Of a stretch of 64,000 nt of DNA, positions 1-6,838 are shown piece by piece (positions within the stretch are counted from its first letter, which is position 1; every line of letters begins with the position of its first letter). This stretch comes from Alkalihalobacillus pseudalcaliphilus. Lineage in GTDB: Bacteria > Bacillota > Bacilli > Bacillales > Bacillaceae_D. The translations under genes were made by a program, and so were the position numbers. The DNA lies in NCBI RefSeq assembly GCF_028610675.1, contig NZ_JAQQWS010000003.1:124001-188000 (forward strand), given 5' to 3'. The notes beneath the pieces are model-generated. The model saw only the letters and a program-made list of their open reading frames with translations. It was not told the DNA's origin and did not search any database.

Positions 1-476
1 GGAACACCACTTCCTTCAGAATTATCTATTAAGTACTGGCCTTGTGCCGCTCCTACAGCAACACTATCAAAAGTCACATAATAATCGATCGCATCTGTAT
101 CTGTAATCAATCGGTCATAGGCAATTACTGTAACACCTTCGTCTTTTGCTGCCTCAACGGCTGAACCAGCTGCTGCACCATCATGTGGGGCAATAATTAA
201 AACATCAATACCGCGATTTAACAATGTTTCAACATTCTCTTTTTCGCTTGCGGATGAACCTTGGCTAAATAAAATTTCGGTTGTATACTCTGTATCCGCA
301 ATGGCATCTTTAAAGCGTTGCTCATCTTGCACCCATCGCGGCTCATCTCTTGTCGGTAAAACAATCCCGACGCTGACACTTCCACTTCCTCCTGTTTCGC
401 TTCCTCCACACGCTGCTAAAAATGAAACAGCTAAGATTACGAATAGAAGTGATAATAATTTCATTTTCTTACTCAT
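1..476 (-). CDS. sugar ABC transporter substrate-binding lipoprotein (partial, C-terminus off window)
   Basis: This is the N-terminal ~158 residues of an extracytoplasmic sugar-binding lipoprotein that runs off the left edge. Translating the minus strand from ATG 476 gives a Lys-rich start, a hydrophobic stretch and a lipobox ending LAAC, with Cys at about residue 23, followed by a Gly/Ser linker. The mature part has the periplasmic-binding-protein type I fold pattern: a VGIVLPTRDEPRW start, then FSQGSSASEKENVETLLNRG, VLIIAPHDG and VIAYDRLI. These segments are typical of xylose or multiple-sugar binding proteins (XylF/ChvE group). The exact sugar cannot be told. The rest of the transporter should lie to the left. 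A second ATG at 464 is possible, but 476 has a GGGG-rich ribosome site just upstream. A CcpA-like site lies 13-26 bp upstream of the start. Confidence 0.85.
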   Translation of the reverse strand, partial: MSKKMKLLSLLFVILAVSFLAACGGSETGGSGSVSVGIVLPTRDEPRWVQDEQRFKDAIADTEYTTEILFSQGSSASEKENVETLLNRGIDVLIIAPHDGAAAGSAVEAAKDEGVTVIAYDRLITDTDAIDYYVTFDSVAVGAAQGQYLIDNSEGSGV

Positions 477-488
477 CCCCATACCCCT

Positions 489-502
489 TTCAAACGCTTT
501 CA
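489..502 (-). promoter_or_regulatory. candidate cre site (CcpA) upstream of the sugar-binding lipoprotein
   Basis: On the minus strand these 14 bases read TGAAAGCGTTTGAA. That matches 12 of 14 positions of the Bacillus cre consensus TGWAANCGNTNWCA. The site lies between the promoter region and the start codon at 476, where bound CcpA would block elongating polymerase. This fits catabolite repression of a sugar importer, but is inferred from sequence match and position only. Confidence 0.5.
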
Positions 503-639
503 TTTTTTTAATTACAGTTCAAGTATATGGGGAAACATCCATTATGAAAGCGGTAACATTGGGTAATCTTTTAATATTTGCTGTAATTTATTTGCTTTTA
601 TATAAAAGTTAGTGCGAACATACAGCGTTACTCGTCGCT

Positions 640-830
640 ACCGCGTTTTGTATGCAAGTGTTGCTAATGATGATGTGCGGCGTCCTACTTATCGCTCCCG
701 AAAATCATGCACCGAGACAATCACGTGGCGCTGAACTAATCGGCGCAGCCAGCGGATCTCGGCTCTGCCACTTCGCCCCACGGGAGCATAAAGCCGACTC
801 TGCCTTATGGTGAGACCCAACGAAGGAAAG
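640..830 (-). repeat. interspersed repeat, modules C and B (inverted copy)
   Basis: Read on the minus strand, this stretch matches 57450-57585 and 34553-34695. Shared landmarks are GGCAGA..GAGATCC, GATTAGTTCAGCGCCA and CATGATTTTCGGGAGCGAT, in the same order and at similar spacing. It lies in the 924 bp gap between the sugar-binding lipoprotein and the symporter. No protein-coding gene is supported here. It is GC-richer than the flanking AT-rich DNA, like the other copies. The rest of the gap (about 860-1330) is AT-rich and I see nothing in it. Confidence 0.65.
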
Positions 831-1334
831 TAGGCGCATGACGAAAAGAGATATGAGAGGGTAAGTCCCCATAAGTTACACAGAGCTTCACTAACATCAC
901 ATACGTATATTTTGGATTATATTACCATTATTCATTAGCGTAGCGCCCACTTTATTTACTGATATTGTTTATAATGTAAATGACTAGAATGATCTTTTAT
1001 TATAACAGTACAATCTTTTTTATAACTTTTTTTAGGATAGTTAAACCCTTGGTACATTAGCTTTTCTCGAGAGAGTCTTCGCATGACTCGCCCGCTGGGT
1101 ATGTGCTAACTAATAAGTATTAACATTCCTTTCAATATTCACTTAAATGTAAATAAAGTAAAAATGAAATTGAATGAAAGACCATCATTAAAAGGAAAAA
1201 GCACTTGAATCATGGATAGCGTTTGTAGGTTTTTTTGCTGATTTCTATTTCAGCTGCATCCTCTATCGGTTTAATCTAAATAAATTTGGGTAAAAGTAGA
1301 ATGAACTATAATGAAATTGGCAATTTTCTTTTCT

Positions 1335-1363
1335 TTGAGCAATCATAATTATTTTAGTATAAT
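1335..1363 (+). promoter_or_regulatory. sigma-A promoter of the sodium:alanine symporter gene
   Basis: A -35 box TTGAGC at 1335-1340 and a perfect -10 box TATAAT at 1358-1363 are separated by 17 bp. This pair is 37 bp upstream of the symporter start codon. Confidence 0.6.
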
Positions 1364-1400
1364 ATCGAAATTATGAACTTATTTGTAACGGAGGAATGGT

Positions 1401-2789
1401 ATGGTTTTTTTTCATGGATTGATACAAAGCATTAATGGAGTAACCTCCTACATACTTGTGGCTGCACTTGTGAGTGTAGGATTATATTTTACATTTAAGA
1501 CAAAATTTGTCCAATTCCGCTTATTTCCAGAGATGTTTAGGGCTCTTACTGAAAGAAGTACTAAAAAAAATGAGGTTTCTGCCTTTCAAGCATTTTGTAT
1601 ATCTGCAGCTTCGCGTGTAGGTGCAGCGAATATCTCTGGTGTTGCTATTGCTATTGTAGCTGGTGGACCTGGTGCTATTTTTTGGATGTGGGTTATTGCC
1701 ATCATCGGTATGGCAACTGGTTTCATAGAAAGTATGCTCGCCCAGGTCTATAAAGTAAGAAAAGACAACCAGTTTCGTGGAGGTCCTGCTTATTACATAG
1801 ACAAAGCACTAGGAAAACGCTGGCTCGGAATTGTGTTTGCCCTATTAATAGCGGTGACCTTTGGATTTATTTTTAACTCTTTACAAGCTAATACAATTTC
1901 AGTGGCACTAGAAAATTCTTTTGGATTTAATCCGCTATATGTCGGGATCATTATTGCCTTAATTGCGGGCGTTATTATCTTTGGTGGGATTCGTTCTATC
2001 TCAATAGTATCCAGTATTATTGTACCGGTAATGGCCGTATTGTATCTTGCTGTCGTCGGTTATGTTGTTGTCATGAATATGGAAGCTTTACCAGCAGTAC
2101 TTTCCCTTATTATTGGTAATGCTTTTGGTTTCCAAGAGGCTAGTGTAGGTATCTTTGCTGGATTACTTGTAGGGGCCCAGCGAGGTTTATTTTCAAATGA
2201 AGCCGGTATGGGAAGTGTTCCGAATGCCGCAGCAACTGCTGATGTTTCTCACCCTGCAAAGCAAGGACTCGTCCAATCATTAGGGGTATTCTTTGATACC
2301 ATTATTATCTGTTCTGCGACTGCCTTTGTCATTCTCTTAAGTGACGTCTATCAAACTGCCAGTGTTGATGCAGCAGGTGTTGCTCTAACACAAGAATCAC
2401 TGAATACACTTGTTGGTAGTTGGGCAGGTCCATTTGTTGCTATTGCTATATTCTTCTTCGCCTTTAGTTCAATTATTGGAAATTATTATTACGGAGAAAC
2501 CAACCTCGCTTTTATTAAAGAGGGTAGTGGCTGGTTGCACCTCTATAGAATATTAGTAATGGCGATGGTTGTTTTTGGCTCAGTTGCCGGTATTGCTCTT
2601 GTTTGGGATATGGCTGATGTCTTTATGGCCTTTACAACCGTCGTTAACTTAGCTGCCATTGTACTAATAGGTAAAATCTCCTTTGCTGTAATTAATGATT
2701 ATGTTGAACAACGCAAGTCAGGTAAAAACCCTGTATTTAAAAGCAAAAACATTCCTGGCTTAAAAAATGCGGATACGTGGGAAGATTGA
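1401..2789 (+). CDS. sodium:alanine symporter family protein (AGCS family)
   Basis: A 462-residue integral membrane protein of the alanine/glycine:cation symporter family. It would import a small neutral amino acid with Na+. About 10-11 hydrophobic segments span the length, which is normal for the family. The conserved block after the first loop is present as VGAANISGVA, then GGPGAIFWMW and GMATGFIES, about residues 73-115. The later QRGLFSNEAGMGSVPNA block (about 271-287) is the family signature facing the transport path. The start is ATG 1401 with GGAGGAATGGT just upstream. It is monocistronic: a promoter lies upstream and a strong terminator downstream. The substrate (Ala, Gly or Gln) cannot be told from sequence. 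Confidence 0.93.
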   Translation: MVFFHGLIQSINGVTSYILVAALVSVGLYFTFKTKFVQFRLFPEMFRALTERSTKKNEVSAFQAFCISAASRVGAANISGVAIAIVAGGPGAIFWMWVIAIIGMATGFIESMLAQVYKVRKDNQFRGGPAYYIDKALGKRWLGIVFALLIAVTFGFIFNSLQANTISVALENSFGFNPLYVGIIIALIAGVIIFGGIRSISIVSSIIVPVMAVLYLAVVGYVVVMNMEALPAVLSLIIGNAFGFQEASVGIFAGLLVGAQRGLFSNEAGMGSVPNAAATADVSHPAKQGLVQSLGVFFDTIIICSATAFVILLSDVYQTASVDAAGVALTQESLNTLVGSWAGPFVAIAIFFFAFSSIIGNYYYGETNLAFIKEGSGWLHLYRILVMAMVVFGSVAGIALVWDMADVFMAFTTVVNLAAIVLIGKISFAVINDYVEQRKSGKNPVFKSKNIPGLKNADTWED

Positions 2790-2840
2790 TTCCTCCCTGT
2801 TTGCAAAAGAGCTGAGGTCGTATCTAAATCCAATTAATAT

Positions 2841-2879
2841 AAGCCGTCTACATATTTAAAGTATGTGGACGGCTTTTTT
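2841..2879 (+). terminator. Rho-independent terminator of the symporter gene
   Basis: A stem AAGCCGTCTACATA / TATGTGGACGGCTT (one G-T pair) with a short AT loop is followed by TTTTTAAAA. It lies about 50 bp after the symporter stop. Confidence 0.8.
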
Positions 2880-3029
2880 AAAATGTGAACATAGAGCGTT
2901 ATCGCTCACAGAAATGAGCGTCCGCCTATTGTCTATTGTGAACTCTCCCATAAAAGAATAAATGAATCGAAGAACTATAAGCAGTTACTCCTCGACTTCC
3001 TTTGATTAACTGATATGTTGGGCCTTTTT

Positions 3030-3062
3030 CATGCTGTTACTCACTTCTCTCAAGTAACTGAC
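3030..3062. repeat. flanking element of tandem array A (left copy)
   Basis: A ~33 bp segment with CTGTTACTCAC and AAGTAACTG, forming a GTTACT/AGTAAC inverted repeat. A near-identical copy lies on the other side of the array at 3354-3386. A degenerate copy follows the unrelated array at 57 kb. Confidence 0.6.
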
Positions 3063-3104
3063 CATTTATATCAACCTAAGTGAAAAGCATTAAGAGCAGC
3101 TAAT

Positions 3105-3335
3105 GTGAAGATATGGGAGCTGAGAGAGCGACTATCTGCACAAAGAGGCGGTTTATGTGAAGATACGGGAGCCGAGAGAGCGGCTATCTTCACAAAGAGG
3201 CGGTTTATGTGAAGATACGGGAGCCGAGAGAGCGACTATCTTCACAAAGAGGCGGTTTATGTGAAGATACGAGAGCCGAGAGAGCGACTATCTTCACAAA
3301 GAGGCGGTTTATGTGAAGATACGGGAGCCGAGAGA
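3105..3335. repeat. tandem hairpin array A, five 52 bp units
   Basis: Units start at 3105, 3157, 3209, 3261 and 3313, a strict 52 bp period. The last unit is cut after about 23 bp. Each unit is an inverted repeat with 9 bp arms GTGAAGATA / TATCTTCAC, a 19-base purine-rich loop and a 15-base linker AAAGAGGCGGTTTAT. Copy 1 has a mismatch in the right arm (TATCTGCAC). Most other changes fall in the loop. The array lies in a 749 bp gap with no supported gene. Confidence 0.9.
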
Positions 3336-3353
3336 TCAGTTTGACCCTTTTCG

Positions 3354-3386
3354 TACTGTTACTCACTCCCCTTGAGTAACTGTTCC
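3354..3386. repeat. flanking element of tandem array A (right copy)
   Basis: Contains CTGTTACTCACT and TGAGTAACTG. It matches the left copy at 3030-3062 over most of its length, including the preceding CCTTTTC stretch. The two copies are in direct orientation and bracket the array. Confidence 0.6.
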
Positions 3387-3482
3387 GTTGTTCAGCCTTT
3401 ACATTCGCTTACCACGAGTAATCGACTTTATAAGTAGATCAGTCCACACTCGTATACACTCTTTAAATACTTAGACAAAAAA

Positions 3483-3526
3483 ATCCCTCTAATCGTTGAA
3501 TATACTTCCAACTTTAGAGGGATTTA
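3483..3526 (-). terminator. Rho-independent terminator of the CNNM/CorC operon
   Basis: On the minus strand, AAATCCCTCTAA pairs with TTAGAGGGATTT across a ~19-base loop and is followed by TTTTTG. It lies just after the stop at 3539. Confidence 0.75.
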
Positions 3527-3538
3527 TTTTGATTTTAA

Positions 3539-4600
3539 TTAAGTTGCATAGACTTCATCACCATCATACTCGTCATGCATTTCACCAACAATTTCAGTCA
3601 AAATATCTTCCATTGTTACGAGGCCGATTGTTATTCCAGCGTCATCTGTCACTAAGGTCATGTGGTTACGGGTTTGTTTCATTTTAATGAACACATCTTT
3701 TAACAAGACCGTTTCTTTGACTTTAGGAATCTCATGTAAGAAATCATTAATACCACCATCTCGACCTGCGGCAATATTGGTTAACATTTCTTTTGTATTA
3801 ATGAAGCCAATGATTTGTTCTGTTTCCCCCGCACCAACTACTGGATAACGGGTGTAATCATGCTCATCTAATACTTTTAAAATTTCATCTAATGTCATTT
3901 TCTCCTCTAGCATAACCATGTTTGATTTTGAGATCATGACTTCCTTTAAGACTCGACCATCAAACGCGAATAGATTTTCTAAATAAGCTAGTTCAGTTCG
4001 GTTAATTTCTCCACCTTTAAAGCTTTCATTAACAATTAGCTTTAACTCTTCTTCCGTATATGCCGTTTCATGTCCAGCAGGCTCAACACCAAATCGTCTC
4101 AATAATTTTTGTGCAGAACCATTTAATATACGAATGAACGGACCCATTACTACACCAAACCAATAAAGAGGTGGGGCTAGCAACAAGGTCATTTTTTCTG
4201 GGAACTGAATAGCTAGCGTTTTTGGAGCTAGTTCTCCGATTACAACGTGTAAAAATGTAACAACAGCTAATGCGATCGCATAAGACAATGCTGTGGCCAT
4301 TGCAGCTGGTACTTCAAAGTATTGGAAAACAGGCTGTAACATTCTCTGAACAGTCGGTTCACCAAGAGCTCCTAAAACAAGCGCCGTAATTGTAATCCCA
4401 AGTTGACAGGCAGATAAGTAATAATCCAATTCATGAGCAACTCTCTTAGCTAAAACGGCTTTTTTGTTCCCTTCTGAAATAAGCTGATCAATTCTTGACA
4501 TCCTTACTTTTAATATCGCAAACTCTCCACCTACGAAAAGAGCTGTTAACGCAATAAATAATGCAACCATAAACAAATTAATGTATACTATACCGTCCAA
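3539..4600 (-). CDS. CNNM/CorC-family membrane protein, short form without the C-terminal CorC domain
   Basis: A 353-residue protein with an N-terminal DUF21/CNNM membrane domain (about residues 1-180, 3-4 membrane spans) and a pair of CBS domains (about 205-340). Homologues in this family act in Mg2+ or other divalent-cation handling, and B. subtilis YhdP/MpfA is a Mg2+ exporter. The protein ends at MHDEYDGDEVYAT, just after the second CBS. The ~80-residue CorC_HlyC domain present in the upstream paralogue is absent. The stop looks genuine and a terminator follows. The start is TTG 4600, preceded directly by an in-frame TAA, so translation cannot begin further upstream. It lies 52 bp downstream of its full-length paralogue, so the two are probably one operon. 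Confidence 0.9.
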   Translation of the reverse strand: MDGIVYINLFMVALFIALTALFVGGEFAILKVRMSRIDQLISEGNKKAVLAKRVAHELDYYLSACQLGITITALVLGALGEPTVQRMLQPVFQYFEVPAAMATALSYAIALAVVTFLHVVIGELAPKTLAIQFPEKMTLLLAPPLYWFGVVMGPFIRILNGSAQKLLRRFGVEPAGHETAYTEEELKLIVNESFKGGEINRTELAYLENLFAFDGRVLKEVMISKSNMVMLEEKMTLDEILKVLDEHDYTRYPVVGAGETEQIIGFINTKEMLTNIAAGRDGGINDFLHEIPKVKETVLLKDVFIKMKQTRNHMTLVTDDAGITIGLVTMEDILTEIVGEMHDEYDGDEVYAT

Positions 4601-4635
4601 TTATTTCCCTCTAGAATGAGGGATTCACCTCCAAG
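4601..4635 (-). promoter_or_regulatory. conserved leader with hairpin over the ribosome site (short CNNM gene)
   Basis: Read on the minus strand, the leader runs CTTGGAGGTGAATCCCTC, then ATTCTA, then GAGGGAAATAA and the TTG start. CCCTC can pair with GAGGG, which is the ribosome site closest to the start. A second, stronger ribosome-site-like GGAGGTGA lies upstream of the hairpin. It overlaps a GTG that opens a five-codon reading frame (M-N-P-S-F, stop). The same arrangement precedes the paralogue at 5985-6020. Confidence 0.5.
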
Positions 4636-4652
4636 ATGAAAAAGATTATTCT

Positions 4653-5984
4653 TTATTGATTCTCGACTACTTTACTTTGAGCATATTGTTTAAACTTAAC
4701 TTGTTTAATCTGATGATACTCCACTTCAATTACCGTCCAATTATGTTGGTCCATTGGGACTTCGTAACCTTCTTGAACTAAATCAATATTTTGAGATTGA
4801 TACTGGATCCAACCACCAATGGTGTCAATTTCATCACTATCATCAAAAGTTAAACCAAAGCGGTCCTCTAAGTCCATTAGCAATACACGACCATTGATAA
4901 GGTATTCTTCAGAACCAAGCTCTTGAATATCGGCCACTTCATCTTCATCAAACTCATCACGAATTTCACCGACTAATTCTTCGAGTACATCTTCCATCGT
5001 TAAAATCCCAGAAGTACCCCCGTACTCATCCATAATGACAGCCATATGCACCTTTTCTTGTTGCATCCGAATCATAACGTCTTGAATACTTGTCGCTTCT
5101 AAAATAAATGGTAAGTCCCGCATATAGGATTTAATCTCGGTTTCACGCCCAGCTACAATGGCCTGCAGCATTTTTTTAGAATTAACGACGCCCAAAATTT
5201 TGTCTTTATCTCCATCTTCAACAACTGGGTAGCGCGTATAATTATGCTCATCTAAAATTTGAACCATTTCTTCCTTCGTCATATCTAGGCTAATTGTTAC
5301 AAGCTCTGTTCGTGGGACCATAATATCTTTTGCCACACGCTCATCAAATGAAAAAACATTTTCCATATATTCGAGTTCACTTTTATCTATTTCCCCACCT
5401 TGATAACTTTGAGCCATTATAATTTTCAGTTCTTCCTCCGTATGAGCTTGTTCGTGACCAGCTGGTTTTACACCAAAGGCACGTAATAAAATACGAGAAG
5501 TACCATTTAAAGTTAAGATGAACGGATACATAATTTTACCGAACCAATAAAGCGGTCCTGCTAATAGCAGACTTACTTTCTCAGAGAATTGAATAGCTAA
5601 AGTTTTCGGGGCCATTTCTCCAAGTACAACGTGTAAATAGGTAACTAAAATAAAAGCGATTGCATAAGAAGATGCTGTCGCTATGGACTGAGGAACATTC
5701 AAGTAATCAAATACGGGATACATAATACTACTAACCGCGGGTTTACCTAGTGCTCCAAGTCCTAATGCCGTTACAGTAATACCTAATTGACAGGCAGATA
5801 AATAATAATCTAGATTCGTCGTTACTTCTTTAGCAACAACTGCCTTTTTATTTCCTTCCGCAATTAGTTGGTCCAACCTAGAACCACGGATTTTAACAAC
5901 CGCAAATTCAGAAGCAACGAAAAAGGCCGTCAAAGCTAGTAAAACAACGAGTAAAATAAGATTGATGATGGTTATTATGTCCAA
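4653..5984 (-). CDS. CNNM/CorC-family transporter-like protein (full length)
   Basis: A 443-residue protein with the full family layout: DUF21/CNNM membrane domain (about residues 1-190), two CBS domains (about 205-345) and the C-terminal CorC_HlyC transporter-associated domain (about 355-435, from EEYLINGRVLLMDLEDRFG on). Family members are linked to Mg2+ and other divalent-cation efflux or homeostasis in the cytoplasmic membrane. The start is TTG 5984, directly preceded by in-frame TAA, as in the downstream paralogue. The DUF21 and CBS parts closely match the downstream protein, so the pair arose by duplication. Older annotations call such proteins hemolysins, which the sequence does not support. 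Confidence 0.92.
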   Translation of the reverse strand: MDIITIINLILLVVLLALTAFFVASEFAVVKIRGSRLDQLIAEGNKKAVVAKEVTTNLDYYLSACQLGITVTALGLGALGKPAVSSIMYPVFDYLNVPQSIATASSYAIAFILVTYLHVVLGEMAPKTLAIQFSEKVSLLLAGPLYWFGKIMYPFILTLNGTSRILLRAFGVKPAGHEQAHTEEELKIIMAQSYQGGEIDKSELEYMENVFSFDERVAKDIMVPRTELVTISLDMTKEEMVQILDEHNYTRYPVVEDGDKDKILGVVNSKKMLQAIVAGRETEIKSYMRDLPFILEATSIQDVMIRMQQEKVHMAVIMDEYGGTSGILTMEDVLEELVGEIRDEFDEDEVADIQELGSEEYLINGRVLLMDLEDRFGLTFDDSDEIDTIGGWIQYQSQNIDLVQEGYEVPMDQHNWTVIEVEYHQIKQVKFKQYAQSKVVENQ

Positions 5985-6020
5985 TTAAATTCCCCTCAAA
6001 TTGAGGGATTCACCTCCAAG
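5985..6020 (-). promoter_or_regulatory. conserved leader with hairpin over the ribosome site (full-length CNNM gene)
   Basis: The minus strand reads CTTGGAGGTGAATCCCTCA, then ATTT, then GAGGGGAATTTAA and TTG. The first 19 bases are identical to the leader at 4601-4635, while the loop and start-proximal bases differ. The CCCTC/GAGGG pairing is kept. GTG inside GGAGGTGA again opens a five-codon frame (M-N-P-S-I, stop). Confidence 0.5.
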
Positions 6021-6508
6021 ATAAATAAAAAAATAAGAACCCCTATTATAGGTATCATCATTTCAACAAATTAGTCCTAAACTTATCATTGACAAGCCAT
6101 CATCGAATCATCCATATATTTCTAAATTAACGCTAATCGTTTTTTTGTTAAAGTGAACTTTACCTGGGATTCGATAGCCATAATGATAAGTTAACTCATG
6201 CCGAAATTGATTGATTTTTTTGTGATAAATCATTGACACTTGTATGCTTAGTTGCGCCACTTGACTAATATGCAATATCGCCTTCCCAAGGTCGTTCCCT
6301 CCTGTTCATAAGTTAAATTTAAAACATATAACGTCTTAGTTGCTTCATAACCTATTAGACTATTTAAAATTGCTAAATCACTGATTTATTTATAATCTAA
6401 CAAACTATAACGTTATGGTTTTAAGAAAAGTATACAGATTCTTCATGATAAAATCAATTAATGTCTGAATTCTTCATGATATCTTTACAAAATACATCGA
6501 TGTATGGC

Positions 6509-6763
6509 CGTTTGCTCGGGGTTCCTCCTTCTTTTTCCGCCCGTAACCCCGAGATTCTCCGTTTGCTCGGGGTTCCTCCGCTTTTTCCAGCTCACAACCC
6601 CGAGATTCTCCGTTTGCTCGGGGTTCCTCCGCTTTTTCCAACGCGTAACCCCGAGATTCTCCGTTTGCTCGGGGTTCCTCCTTCTTTTTCCGCCCGTAAC
6701 CCCGAGATTCTCCGTTTGCTCGGGGTTCCTCCTTCTTTTTCCGCCCGTAACCCCGAGATTCAG
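6509..6763. repeat. tandem hairpin array B, five 51 bp units
   Basis: Units start at 6509, 6560, 6611, 6662 and 6713. Each carries 9 bp arms CTCGGGGTT / AACCCCGAG, invariant in all five copies, a 21-base loop and a 12-base linker ATTCTCCGTTTG. The loop is the only part that varies: copies 1, 4 and 5 are the same, while 2 and 3 differ from these and from each other at the 3' end of the loop. Because 51 is a multiple of 3, several frames stay open across the array on both strands, but these are not genes. Upstream, ATTCTTCATGATA occurs twice (about 6438 and 6469). The rest of the 5985-6838 gap is AT-rich with nothing recognised. Confidence 0.92.
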
Positions 6764-6838
6764 CTATAGTTAAACCTCTATTCCTTTCAACAACTAAAGA
6801 AATCCCCAAGCTATGTGCCTGAGGAAAGTATCAAGATT

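Noticed and set aside
3105..3335. CRISPR array
   Set aside because: Unit length near 52 bp with palindromes is suggestive, but the linkers are identical in every unit and only a few loop bases vary. No cas genes are present. The same holds for the arrays at 6509 and 57027.
6461..6809. Three overlapping open frames of 89-111 codons on both strands
   Set aside because: They are translations of the 51 bp tandem array. The unit is a multiple of three, so frames stay open without selection.
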